The position numbers were made by a program, and so were the translations under genes. A DNA stretch of 64,000 nucleotides, taken from NCBI GenBank assembly GCA_024403415.1, contig JAKSRY010000007.1, positions 22,450 to 86,449 of the forward strand, read 5' to 3'. Source of the DNA: Lachnospiraceae bacterium. Its GTDB lineage: Bacteria; Bacillota; Clostridia; Lachnospirales; Lachnospiraceae. The notes under the pieces were generated by a model, which was given only the letters and a program-made list of their open reading frames with translations, did no database searches and had not been told where the DNA came from. This document shows positions 9,188 to 18,482 of this stretch, piece by piece; position 1 is the stretch's first letter; every line of letters starts with the position of its first letter.

Positions 9188-10552
9188 ATGGGCAAATATT
9201 TTGGTACTGATGGATTTAGAGGAAAAGCAGGTGTTGATCTCACGGCAGAGCATGCCTTTAAGATAGGAAGATTTCTTGGAGATTATTATTCAAAGAAGCA
9301 TACAGGAGATGATAAGGCTCGTATTGTTATAGGAAAAGACACGAGAAAATCTTCGTATATGTATGAAGCCGCATTGACAGCAGGACTTACTGCTTCAGGG
9401 GCTGATGCATATCTTTTACATGTTACAACTACTCCCTGTGTAAGCTATATCACACGTACTGAAGGATTTGACTGCGGAGTTATGATTTCAGCAAGTCATA
9501 ATCCATATTATGACAATGGAATCAAACTGATGAATGGTGTCGGCGAGAAGATGGACGATGCACTTCAGAACGAGATTGAAAAATATATAGATGGTGAACT
9601 GGGAGAACTTGAATATAAATCAGAGAACCATATCGGTGACAGAATCGATTATTATGACGGAAGAGATAAATATATAGAATATCTTAAGAGCGTTATCGAA
9701 GATGGATTTAAGGGTAGAAAGGTTGCCCTTGACTGTTCCAACGGAAGTGCTTTTATGATAGGTAAAGCCGTTTTTGATGCGCTTGGAGCAGAAACCTCTG
9801 TTATGAGTAATACTCCCAACGGAACGAATATTAATATGGGTTGTGGCTCTACTCATATCGAAGGCTTACAGGAATATGTTAAAAGCAATAAGGTTGACGG
9901 CGGATTTGCATTTGATGGAGATGCCGACAGATGTCTTGCTGTTGATGAACTTGGTAATCTTCTTAACGGTGATACAATAATGTATATCATTGCCAGATAT
10001 CTTAAGGATAAGGGAGAATTGCCAACCAACACCGTTGTTACCACGGTTATGAGTAATTTTGGATTATATAAGGCTTTTGATGAGGCCGGAATTGCTTATG
10101 AAAAAACCGCAGTCGGTGACAGATATGTATATGAGAATATGAAAGCCAACGACCATCTTATCGGTGGAGAACAGTCAGGACATGTTATTTATCGTAAATA
10201 TGCTCATACCGGAGACGGACTGATAACTGCTCTTATGCTTATGAAAGTTATGATTGAAACCGGTAAGCCACTTAGTGAACTTGCATCCGGAGTGAAAGCA
10301 TTTCCCCAGGTTCTTAAGAATGTTAAGGTTGATGATAAAGATGCAACTCTTGACGATGCTGCTGTTAAGGAATCTGTTAAGAAAGCAGAGGAAGAACTTG
10401 GAGATAACGGAAGAGTTCTTTTGAGAAAAAGTGGAACAGAGCCGGTACTCAGAGTTATGGCAGAAGCTGCCACATATGAAGATTGTGAAAAATATGTAGA
10501 TTCAATTATAGAAGCTATGAAGGTATCAGGTCATTTTATAGAACAAAAGTAG
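9188..10552 (+). CDS. glmM: Phosphoglucosamine mutase
   Basis: Interconverts glucosamine-6-phosphate and glucosamine-1-phosphate on the way to UDP-GlcNAc for peptidoglycan and surface glycans. The start ATG 9188 is chosen because GAGGAGGA lies 7 nt upstream and the protein then begins MGKYFGTDGFRG, the canonical GlmM start; an upstream in-frame ATG (9158) lacks a binding site. The phosphoserine is Ser103 in SASHNP, the metal-binding loop is DGDADR near residue 243, and the phosphate-binding loop RKSGTEPVLRVM is near the C-terminus. At 454 residues it is standard length. Confidence 0.96.
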   Translation: MGKYFGTDGFRGKAGVDLTAEHAFKIGRFLGDYYSKKHTGDDKARIVIGKDTRKSSYMYEAALTAGLTASGADAYLLHVTTTPCVSYITRTEGFDCGVMISASHNPYYDNGIKLMNGVGEKMDDALQNEIEKYIDGELGELEYKSENHIGDRIDYYDGRDKYIEYLKSVIEDGFKGRKVALDCSNGSAFMIGKAVFDALGAETSVMSNTPNGTNINMGCGSTHIEGLQEYVKSNKVDGGFAFDGDADRCLAVDELGNLLNGDTIMYIIARYLKDKGELPTNTVVTTVMSNFGLYKAFDEAGIAYEKTAVGDRYVYENMKANDHLIGGEQSGHVIYRKYAHTGDGLITALMLMKVMIETGKPLSELASGVKAFPQVLKNVKVDDKDATLDDAAVKESVKKAEEELGDNGRVLLRKSGTEPVLRVMAEAATYEDCEKYVDSIIEAMKVSGHFIEQK

Positions 10553-10571
10553 TTTGAGGCAATAGCAGTTA

Positions 10572-12527
10572 ATGATTAATCTGATTCTTTTTGACGTTTG
10601 TGCCGTCATTATAATCATTACATTAATTTTTGCACTGATGGCAAGAAAACTTACCCGTGGAAGGACGAATGTTCTGTTTATGGGGCTTGTTTTGACAGTT
10701 CTTGTGTCATCTGTCCTGGATATTTTTAATGTGATGTACAATAATGGTATTCTTGAATGCAATGAGTTCAATACCGGACTCAGGGCTTTCCTTTCTTATG
10801 CGTATTTTATAATACGTAATCTTGGAATGCCGATGCTGATTCTGTATATTGGTTCATTTTATGGAGTGTGGCACAGAATATTTATACCCAAATTTCTGTG
10901 GTTTCACTGGGCAATGCCATTCCTGATTGAATTAGCTATATTACTATCAAATCCATTTCATCAAAAGGTCTTTTTCTATGACCAAAATCTAAAATACTGC
11001 AGAGGTCCTCTGTTTGTCGTTCTTTATGTCATAGCAGCATATTATGTTGCAGTGGCAGCTGTGATGATATTTATGTACAGAAGACTTTTGCCTAAAAGAA
11101 GCGCAAGGTTTTTTGCATTATATCTTTCCCTTCATGCATTTACAATCGCACTTCCCTTAATGCTTCCGTTCCTTAGAATAGAAATGGTGGCGTCGGCGCT
11201 GCTTGTGCTGTCGCTTGCGATAGAACTTCACAGACCGGAGGACATGATTGATTATGTTGTGGGATGTGGCAGCCATAATGCCTTTTTCGTAGACTGTAAG
11301 AAGAAGTTTGAGGCTGAGAGTCCTCAGAATATATTGCTTATCAAGTTTGTTAATCATAGTGTTTTGAGAAGTTCATTAGGACATTCTCTGTATAATATCA
11401 TGCTTGCCAAGCTATCAGACAAAATGTATCAGATAAGTAAAATTATGAAGGTTGGCTGTGATATTTATCATCTGGACAATGGTATTTTTGTAATCGATGC
11501 TCCAATGGGAAGGTATGAGCAGCTTTTGGATATGGGACGTATAGTTGCTGCTTATCTTTTAGAACCGATGAAGCTTCGTCAAATGGAAGTAATGCTTGAT
11601 GCCAGTATATGTCTTGTAAGATGCCCGGAAGATATATCAAACTGGACGTCGCTGATTAACTTCGTTCATTCTTTCCATAAAAGGCTTCCGAAATCCAACA
11701 GAGTAATTTCATTATCTTCCATATCTGATTCAAAAGATTTTAAGATGCGAAGCGATATTGATGCAATAATCAATCGTGGTATTACGAACTATAATTTCCA
11801 AATGTATTATCAGCCAATTTATTCTGTTGAAAAAAAGAAGTTTGTTTCAGCGGAAGCTCTTATAAGATTGCAGGATGAAGTATATGGCTTTGTTTCTCCG
11901 GGATTGTTTATTCCAGCAGCTGAAGAAAGCGGTGCGATACATCAGATAGGTGATTTTGTTCTTGAAGATGTATTTAGATTTATAGGTGATAACGATTTTG
12001 ATTCCTTAGGGCTTGAATATATTGAATTAAACCTGTCGGTTGCACAGTGTATTGAAGAAAACCTGTTTGAAAAGGTTGTTGGATTTATGAATCAATATAA
12101 AGTACAACCAAGTCAGGTTAATCTTGAAATAACTGAAACAAGTGTAGATTACGATCCGGTTACGACCGACAGAAACATAAGCAAGCTGGCTCAGAAGGGA
12201 ATATCGTTCTCGCTTGATGATTATGGTACCGGATACTCTAATATTAAACGTGTAGTTTCACTTCCGCTTAATATTGTTAAACTGGATAAATCTCTTGTTG
12301 ATGACATGGATTCCGGACTGATGTGGATTGTTATTAAGAATACCGTAGCCATGTTGAAGAGAATGAATAAAAAGATACTCGTTGAAGGCGTTGAAGATAA
12401 GAGAACTTTGGACAAGTTTGTTGAACTTGGAGTTGATTATATTCAGGGATATTATTTTTCAAAGCCACTGCCGGAATCGCAGTTTCTTAAGTTTATTTTG
12501 AAGGAAAACTTTGGATTGGATGTATGA
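10572..12527 (+). CDS. Seven-helix membrane EAL-domain protein (c-di-GMP phosphodiesterase), copy 1
   Basis: Predicted membrane c-di-GMP phosphodiesterase. About seven N-terminal helices (residues 1-220) form a membrane sensor I cannot name. Residues about 225-400 resemble a GGDEF fold that has lost its signature. The EAL domain is intact: Glu428 of EAL, ELNLSVAQC, EITET, DDYGTGYSN, KLDKS, VEGVED and IQGYYFSKP. It starts 20 nt after glmM, with GAGGCAATAG as a weak binding site, and overlaps the next gene by 4 nt. The next protein has the same architecture and many identical motifs, so the pair looks like an old tandem duplication. Confidence 0.88.
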   Translation: MINLILFDVCAVIIIITLIFALMARKLTRGRTNVLFMGLVLTVLVSSVLDIFNVMYNNGILECNEFNTGLRAFLSYAYFIIRNLGMPMLILYIGSFYGVWHRIFIPKFLWFHWAMPFLIELAILLSNPFHQKVFFYDQNLKYCRGPLFVVLYVIAAYYVAVAAVMIFMYRRLLPKRSARFFALYLSLHAFTIALPLMLPFLRIEMVASALLVLSLAIELHRPEDMIDYVVGCGSHNAFFVDCKKKFEAESPQNILLIKFVNHSVLRSSLGHSLYNIMLAKLSDKMYQISKIMKVGCDIYHLDNGIFVIDAPMGRYEQLLDMGRIVAAYLLEPMKLRQMEVMLDASICLVRCPEDISNWTSLINFVHSFHKRLPKSNRVISLSSISDSKDFKMRSDIDAIINRGITNYNFQMYYQPIYSVEKKKFVSAEALIRLQDEVYGFVSPGLFIPAAEESGAIHQIGDFVLEDVFRFIGDNDFDSLGLEYIELNLSVAQCIEENLFEKVVGFMNQYKVQPSQVNLEITETSVDYDPVTTDRNISKLAQKGISFSLDDYGTGYSNIKRVVSLPLNIVKLDKSLVDDMDSGLMWIVIKNTVAMLKRMNKKILVEGVEDKRTLDKFVELGVDYIQGYYFSKPLPESQFLKFILKENFGLDV

Positions 12528-14494
12528 TGAAATACATATTAACTTTTGACACCTGTGCCATCATCATTATGATGATTTTCCTTATCTCGTTCATAATAAG
12601 AAAGCAGGTTAAAGGACGTAACAATTTCATAATTTTTATTATTGTTGTAGATATCCTTATAGCAAGTATAGCAGATGCTACAAACGGGGCGATATCTAAT
12701 TATGCAGATGCAACTTCAACGTCGTTCATGGCTATGTATATCTCAAATTATGTGTATTTCATTACTCATAATCTGATTATGCCATTATATATTCTTTATA
12801 TATATGCAAGTGTAGATATTTGGCATCTGTTCTACCCAAATAAGATATTAAGACGGTCCTGGGCAGTGTTTGTGGCGATAACAATATTACCATTGCTTGT
12901 TAACGTTATTTTCCCGGGATTTGTATTCAGTATAGGCGATGGTAATGAATATATAAGAGGACCATTTCTGGCTGCATTTTATGTAATGGCACTTGTATTT
13001 ACAACATGGGCTATGATCATAGTTATTAAGTATAGAAGATTTATGAATAAGGACAGACTGTTTATAAGCATAGCAATGTTACCTATTGCAGCATTAGGAC
13101 TTGTTCTTCAGCTGTTTTTCCCTGAAATTTTGCTTGAAATGTTTTCGCTGTCCCTATCGTTTATGCTATATATGGTTATAGTAAGACGAGAAGAGAATCA
13201 GATAGATCCAATAACCGGTGCGATTAAGTATAATGAAGGAATATTAAAGTTATCCCGTAATTTTCTTACTTCAAAACCCGTTAACGTTGTTCTTATTAAG
13301 ATTATGAACCAGAGCAATACAAGAATGTATCTTGGTCAGGAAAGCTTTGATGAATACTTAAGGATGAATACAAATAAGTATCATAATCTTATAAAGAAAA
13401 ACATGATGGAGGGAGAAGTCTATTACTTTGAAAATGGACTCTTTATGTGCCTGTGTGAAGAAGCAGATCAGGATGCAATACGATATCTTGCGATAGAAAG
13501 TATGCAGTTTGCAAATGAAGAGATTGAAGTTGGAGAATTTATTGTTAGATCTGAAGGAAGAGTTTGCGTGGTCAAATGCCCGCAGGATATTCAGGATCTC
13601 ACAACACTAATGACAGTTGGTAATACATTTCATGAGACTATGCCTGGCATCGGTCAGTATAATATGTTTTGTGATTATAAAGAAAATCGTGACTTTAAGA
13701 TTAGAAGTGAAATTGATGATATTATCAGCAGAGCCGTTAAAGATAAGTCTTTCGAGATGTACTATCAGCCGATATATTCAATTAGTCAAAAACGATATAT
13801 TGCGGCGGAAGCACTGATAAGACTTAAGGATCCCATATATGGTAATGTTTCCCCGGGATTATTTATTCCGGCTTCTGAGATAAACGGAATGATTCACGAT
13901 ATTGGAGATTTTGTTCTTGAAGAAGTTATCAGATTTGTTTCTGACAAAAAGATTGGCTCCTTGGGCCTGGAATACATTGAAATGAATCTGTCTGCTTCTC
14001 AATGTATCGAAATCGATCTTGTGGATAAAGTACGAAATCTAATGGAAAAATACGATGTTCAGTCCGGACAGATTAGTCTTGAACTGACAGAAACTGCAGC
14101 AGATATTAATCCGGTAATTGTTGATCATAATATTAAGACTCTGCATGGATTAGGTATCAGAATAGCGCTTGATGACTATGGAACAGGTTATTCAAATATT
14201 AAGAGAGTTACATCGCTTCCTATTGATCAGGTTAAGCTTGATAAGAGCTTTGTAGACATGATAGATGATAAGCAGATGTGGATTGTTATTCAGGATACTG
14301 TCAATATGCTTAAGGAAATGGGTAAGGAGATACTTGTAGAGGGCGTAGAAGACGAAGATGTAGCCAAAAAATTTACGGATATCGAAGCAGATCTTATTCA
14401 GGGATGTGAGCTGATGCAGGGCTTCTATTTCTGTAAACCTTTGCCGGCAGAAGACTTTGTTGAATTCATTAAAAGTCATAGGACTAGGAGATAA
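12524..14494 (+). CDS. Seven-helix membrane EAL-domain protein, copy 2
   Basis: Tandem paralogue of the preceding protein, coupled through an ATGA overlap. It has seven N-terminal helices, a signature-less GGDEF-like middle and an EAL domain with Glu429 of EAL, MNLSASQC, ELTETA, DDYGTGYSN, KLDKSF and VEGVED. One oddity: the conserved IQGYYF stretch of copy 1 reads IQGCELMQGFYF here, an extra six residues directly after the conserved Gln-Gly, encoded near 14398-14430. That Gln-bearing loop is next to the active site, so activity may be altered. The repeated CAGGG in the DNA suggests a small local duplication. Confidence 0.87.
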   Translation: MMKYILTFDTCAIIIMMIFLISFIIRKQVKGRNNFIIFIIVVDILIASIADATNGAISNYADATSTSFMAMYISNYVYFITHNLIMPLYILYIYASVDIWHLFYPNKILRRSWAVFVAITILPLLVNVIFPGFVFSIGDGNEYIRGPFLAAFYVMALVFTTWAMIIVIKYRRFMNKDRLFISIAMLPIAALGLVLQLFFPEILLEMFSLSLSFMLYMVIVRREENQIDPITGAIKYNEGILKLSRNFLTSKPVNVVLIKIMNQSNTRMYLGQESFDEYLRMNTNKYHNLIKKNMMEGEVYYFENGLFMCLCEEADQDAIRYLAIESMQFANEEIEVGEFIVRSEGRVCVVKCPQDIQDLTTLMTVGNTFHETMPGIGQYNMFCDYKENRDFKIRSEIDDIISRAVKDKSFEMYYQPIYSISQKRYIAAEALIRLKDPIYGNVSPGLFIPASEINGMIHDIGDFVLEEVIRFVSDKKIGSLGLEYIEMNLSASQCIEIDLVDKVRNLMEKYDVQSGQISLELTETAADINPVIVDHNIKTLHGLGIRIALDDYGTGYSNIKRVTSLPIDQVKLDKSFVDMIDDKQMWIVIQDTVNMLKEMGKEILVEGVEDEDVAKKFTDIEADLIQGCELMQGFYFCKPLPAEDFVEFIKSHRTRR

Positions 14495-14502
14495 TACTTC
14501 TT

Positions 14503-14880
14503 ATGATTTGGGTAGAAGCTTTTATAAATATTATAAAAGATATAGTGACGTCGCGATACTATTGGGTTGTTCATAGGTTTGAAGATAGATTTGAATGCAA
14601 AATGCAACCTCTTCGTGATGAGATAAAAAGAAATAATTTGTTTATAGAGATTAACAGGAATAATAATATCAGTGACACTGAATTAAAGACGATACATGAA
14701 GAAAATACGCAGATTTGGAAAGAAATAGATAAAAATACTGAGATTCATAGAAGAAGAATGTTTTTTTTAAGAATATTGTTTGGTATTGTGGCGTTGGCAG
14801 CAGGTTTACTTATGTTTCTGATTCTTCTCGTGATAATTGCAGGACTGTTTTCGATAGCAAGCTGCATTAAGTCTTCATAA
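14503..14880 (+). CDS. Small C-terminal membrane protein of unknown function
   Basis: I do not recognise it. The 125-residue protein has a charged helical N-terminal region (about residues 25-85, probable coiled coil rich in Glu, Lys, Asn and Arg) and one strongly hydrophobic segment at about residues 87-118, followed by a short SCIKSS tail. It looks like a tail-anchored or single-pass protein with a cytoplasmic coiled coil. It begins 8 nt after the second EAL gene, so it is probably cotranscribed and could be a partner of those proteins. That link is inference from position only. Confidence 0.65.
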   Translation: MIWVEAFINIIKDIVTSRYYWVVHRFEDRFECKMQPLRDEIKRNNLFIEINRNNNISDTELKTIHEENTQIWKEIDKNTEIHRRRMFFLRILFGIVALAAGLLMFLILLVIIAGLFSIASCIKSS

Positions 14881-14911
14881 AAATATAGGCACTGGAATAA
14901 AGATATTTGGT

Positions 14912-14956
14912 AAAAGAGGGATATTTTCAAGATGTTGAAGATTTCCCTCTTTTATT
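14912..14956 (+). terminator. Strong terminator ending the glmM-EAL-EAL operon
   Basis: AAAAGAGGGA pairs with TCCCTCTTTT, extended inside by ATTTTCAA with TTGAAGAT, followed by a T-rich tail. Confidence 0.85.
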
Positions 14957-14960
14957 ATTC

Positions 14961-14993
14961 AAAAAATGGCCTTAAACAATATGCTTAAGGCCA
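14961..14993 (-). terminator. Minus-strand terminator for the secreted-protein gene
   Basis: Perfect arms TGGCCTTAA and TTAAGGCCA (14967-14993). On the minus strand a run of six T (complement of 14961-14966) follows. It faces the plus-strand terminator just to its left. Confidence 0.85.
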
Positions 14994-15029
14994 TAAGTAT
15001 ATCATGTTACTGATTATATTATTATATAA

Positions 15030-16457
15030 TTAATAGTTTAGTACCTGATGCCAGTCGGCGATTCCTATAAAGTTCTTTGCCCACTGGTCATATTTGCCGG
15101 GGTTGCCATGAAGAACTGCCTGATATACTTCTTCAGATATTCCGACTGTTCCGAAATTGAGCTGACCCCCCTCGTTCATTCTGTGATAGTAAATTCTCTT
15201 AATTGCAGGGTTGTTTCTGCAGGCCTGATATACTGCCATGATTGCTGCAGCCTGAACCTCATATCCCTGAGCAGATGTAATACCCATTTCAGGAAGAATG
15301 ATATCTCTTATCTTTCCGGTAGGACTTAACATTCCCGGCATTGACATGAAGCTTGTCATTACAGGAAGATTCTGGAAGGTAACAATCTTTCCTGAGTTAA
15401 CCTGATTTACATAGTATGAACCGCTTGGACATCCTGAATAATCCCAGAACTTAGCATAGGTAAGTGGTGTGGGATAAGGATGCATTGCAAGTCCCCAATC
15501 AATATTTCCCTCGGCTACCATCATCTGATTAAACAGAAGCATGAAGTCTGCACCATCTATATACTCCGGATCGTTACGATTACGATCCCAGTTCTGATCT
15601 AATGAAATGAATACCTTGGCATTTGCATTGGTGCTCTTGATTGCATTATAAGATACTCTGAATGCCTGGTAATATTCTCTTACAAATGTTTCTGCATTAA
15701 CATATGCAGTGTAGTTCCAGGTACGGGTATTAACCTCGTTACCGATAATGAACTCATCAACTGTTGAGTTAGCTGCAAAGTTACTCATTGTTGACTGAAG
15801 TTTTGCAACACCATTAACAGTAGCGGCATTAAACATATAGTACATTTTCTTCTGGGGATGGCTATCTCCCTTTAAGGCAAGAGGATTAATTAAATCCGGA
15901 TCTGCTTTGTTTACAATAACTGCAGTTGCAGGTGCATTGTAGTTCCACATAACGGGAGCTACTTCGCCTACTCTGTAAAGAAGCATTTTTTCATAAGGCT
16001 CTACAAATCCGATATTCTGGGGAGCTCTTGTACGTGTTGCGGCTACCTCAGGATTTGTAATGTACTGGCAGGAATTGGCAATTGTGACAAGTTGTCCATT
16101 AACCTTTACTGCCATAGCAAATTTATAACATATCATTGAAACTCCGGCAGAACTTTTAAGATTAAAAGAAAATGCCGGTGCCGCTGAAGCAGCGCATACA
16201 CCTACCTGAAAATCTGTAGGTGATACTACATATTCAAATGGCTGAAGTGCATATAAATATATCATGCCATCATCAGACTGAGGAACACCTGTAAGTGTTG
16301 CATTATATACAACTGTTGAAGCGTTGCTGAGTCTGGCAGAAGCAAAGGTTGCATAGGTTGCACTATAACCGGCAGCTTCTGCATTAGTGCTGAAAAGTAC
16401 TGCTATTGAAATAAAGAAACCAAGCAGTACGGGTAATAATTTTTTAATAGTTTTCAC
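15030..16457 (-). CDS. Secreted protein, DUF5722-like (possible TIM-barrel glycosidase)
   Basis: Exported protein of 475 residues. The first 29 residues form a classical signal peptide (KKLLPVLLGFFISIAVLFS core, cleavage near NAEAA). An N-terminal beta-rich part (residues 30-150) precedes a barrel-like region containing FIIGNEVNTRTWNY, a strand end with Asn-Glu like the acid/base site of clan-A glycosidases, and AMHPYPTPLTYAKF. I believe this corresponds to DUF5722, a family of unproven activity; the glycosidase idea is inference. Start is GTG 16457 with GGAGGATAA upstream. No cell-wall anchor is visible. It is the only minus-strand gene. Confidence 0.72.
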   Translation of the reverse strand: MKTIKKLLPVLLGFFISIAVLFSTNAEAAGYSATYATFASARLSNASTVVYNATLTGVPQSDDGMIYLYALQPFEYVVSPTDFQVGVCAASAAPAFSFNLKSSAGVSMICYKFAMAVKVNGQLVTIANSCQYITNPEVAATRTRAPQNIGFVEPYEKMLLYRVGEVAPVMWNYNAPATAVIVNKADPDLINPLALKGDSHPQKKMYYMFNAATVNGVAKLQSTMSNFAANSTVDEFIIGNEVNTRTWNYTAYVNAETFVREYYQAFRVSYNAIKSTNANAKVFISLDQNWDRNRNDPEYIDGADFMLLFNQMMVAEGNIDWGLAMHPYPTPLTYAKFWDYSGCPSGSYYVNQVNSGKIVTFQNLPVMTSFMSMPGMLSPTGKIRDIILPEMGITSAQGYEVQAAAIMAVYQACRNNPAIKRIYYHRMNEGGQLNFGTVGISEEVYQAVLHGNPGKYDQWAKNFIGIADWHQVLNY

Positions 16458-16586
16458 AATTATCCTCCGACACTCATATTAATCTTCGGCCATACTTTTA
16501 AGGCACAAAAAATGCACAAAAAGACGGCACGGTATCAAATAAAAGGTTAACATAAGAGATGCGAAAAGTAAAGGTACGACATATTG

Positions 16587-16610
16587 TGTCATATGGGCGC
16601 CAATATGACA
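16587..16610. promoter_or_regulatory. Inverted repeat (operator candidate) in the divergent region
   Basis: TGTCATAT and ATATGACA are perfect arms with an 8-bp GC-rich spacer; imperfect symmetry extends outward. It sits 5 bp upstream of the candidate -35 of the rightward gene and between two divergent genes, as an activator or repressor site would. Confidence 0.5.
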
Positions 16611-16615
16611 TTATG

Positions 16616-16645
16616 TTGAGAATTGTAGTATGATTGTAGTATAGT
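16616..16645 (+). promoter_or_regulatory. Candidate sigma-A promoter for the rightward membrane operon
   Basis: TTGAGA (16616-16621), an 18-nt spacer and TATAGT (16640-16645), placing the mRNA start about 33 nt before GTG 16685. Confidence 0.55.
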
Positions 16646-16684
16646 GATGTATAGGCAGAGGTATGTCTTGAGGTGGAATGCGGA

Positions 16685-18481
16685 GTGAATAAATATATAA
16701 ATAAGAAATTATTCATAATGTGTGCTTTTTTTGGGCTGTTTGTCGCAGTGTGTGAAGTACTGGGACTTTATCTTGATGACAAAATGGCAAAACTGTCAAA
16801 CAGTGCCGCATACTATCTTGTTAGCGTGATACTATGGCTTTTGGGTACTGCGCTGGTTTTATACTGTGGATGTATTTTTGGAAAGAAATTAGTTTCAAAT
16901 GAAAAGCAGATCAAAGGCCTGTTCTCCAAGTTCTGGATATACTGGATTATCATAGCAATAGCCTGGATGCCATGCTTCATAGCATATTTTCCGGGGATAT
17001 ATTCATATGATGGGGAACCACAGCTTATTCAGTATCTGAGTGGCAGCTTTGATAATCATCATCCCGTTTTACACACACTGATTCTTGGCTGGTGTTATGA
17101 TTTTGGTCTGTTTCTACAAAGAAACGGAATTAATATTGAAGGGCTATGCTTCTATAGTATATTGCAGCTGCTGTTTCTGTCTTTTTCCTATGCTAAAATT
17201 ATAGAATTTCTTATTAAGAGAAAGACGGGACGGACAACTGTAACTATTGTCGCGTTATTTTTTGCGTTATTCCCGGTGCATCCGATTATGGCTATAAGCA
17301 CCACGAAGGATACGGTCTTTGCAGCTTTCTTCATTTTGTTTCTTTTAGAGCTAATAAATATGCTGGAGCCCCCCCCAGGTCTTTATGAAGAAGTTGACAC
17401 TAAAGAAAAAGGTATTTTGATAAGAGGAAAAAGAATCAGAATCACAGCACCGGATTTGAAGTTATTTTTCTTTGGAGCAGGAACAATGCTCTTTAGAAGA
17501 AATGGATATTATGTAATACTGTTGACACTCATTCTGTTTTTGGCGGTGCTTGTTATAAGAAGTGTTAAGCAGAGAAAGAATGCGAAAGCATCCGACCTTC
17601 AGAATGAAAAGAGTGAATCAAAAGAACTGCCGCCGCAAAAACAGGTTTATGGAAATTCCGGACTGGTAAGAGCGATTGTTGTTATTTTAATTTCAGTTAT
17701 ATTTTTCCTTACAAGTGAAAAGGTACTGATTTTAACCACCGGAGCTTTGGGTGGAGAATCTGCGGAGGCTTTGAATCTGCCTCTTGAACAGATAGGGCGA
17801 GCTTATAAAAATAATGAGCAGCAGATGCGTGAAGAATTCGGTGAACGTCTGGATAAGTTTATTCCGCAGGAAGGTCTTGCCAACTACAGACCTTTTATAT
17901 CGGATGGAATTAAGATGTGGTTTAATAACGAATACTTTAATGAACATAAAGGTGAATTCGTTGGATTATATTTTGATATAGGGAAAAAGTATTTTTCAGA
18001 TTATGTAATGGCAGCACTTTATCTCACAAGGGGCGACTGGTATATGACGGATACCTCGCATTGTGAAGTGTATAAAGACTGGTGGCGTGACAGAGTGGGA
18101 TATATGATTACTGATGCAACGCCGGTATTTGCTTTGGAATATGTTAAAAAATCTAATCCATTACCTGCAGTAAGGGATTTATATGAGTCGATTGTGACAG
18201 ATATGTCATATCGAAACAATCCTGTAACGACTATTCTTTTTTCACCGGCATTGTACGTGTTCCTTACAATATTGTCGGGAATGGCTTTTATTGTAAAAAA
18301 AAGAAAAGACCTCCTGCTTTCGTGGTTTCCGGTATTTGTATATTTGTTAACTGTTATAGCAGGTCCGTGTGTTCTTGTCAGATATATTTTTCCGTTTATG
18401 ATAACGGTACCGGTGTTTGCTGTTTTGGCACTGAAAGGCGATAATGATATTACTATTAACGAATCTTCGGAAGGAGCTTAA
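16685..18481 (+). CDS. Polytopic membrane protein, DUF6020-like
   Basis: Large membrane protein with about eleven hydrophobic helices and a soluble extracellular region (about residues 375-495). A charged cytoplasmic loop (about 230-310) separates helix groups. The motif YFPGIYSYDGEPQLIQYLSG after an early helix, with Asp-Gly at a loop start, recalls GT-C glycosyltransferase-like membrane proteins; I believe this is the DUF6020 family, whose function is not established. GTG 16685 is preferred over GTG 16673 because GAGGTGG lies 8 nt before the former and overlaps the latter. It is the first gene of a putative glycan-modification operon. Confidence 0.7.
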   Translation: MNKYINKKLFIMCAFFGLFVAVCEVLGLYLDDKMAKLSNSAAYYLVSVILWLLGTALVLYCGCIFGKKLVSNEKQIKGLFSKFWIYWIIIAIAWMPCFIAYFPGIYSYDGEPQLIQYLSGSFDNHHPVLHTLILGWCYDFGLFLQRNGINIEGLCFYSILQLLFLSFSYAKIIEFLIKRKTGRTTVTIVALFFALFPVHPIMAISTTKDTVFAAFFILFLLELINMLEPPPGLYEEVDTKEKGILIRGKRIRITAPDLKLFFFGAGTMLFRRNGYYVILLTLILFLAVLVIRSVKQRKNAKASDLQNEKSESKELPPQKQVYGNSGLVRAIVVILISVIFFLTSEKVLILTTGALGGESAEALNLPLEQIGRAYKNNEQQMREEFGERLDKFIPQEGLANYRPFISDGIKMWFNNEYFNEHKGEFVGLYFDIGKKYFSDYVMAALYLTRGDWYMTDTSHCEVYKDWWRDRVGYMITDATPVFALEYVKKSNPLPAVRDLYESIVTDMSYRNNPVTTILFSPALYVFLTILSGMAFIVKKRKDLLLSWFPVFVYLLTVIAGPCVLVRYIFPFMITVPVFAVLALKGDNDITINESSEGA

Positions 18482-18482
18482 A

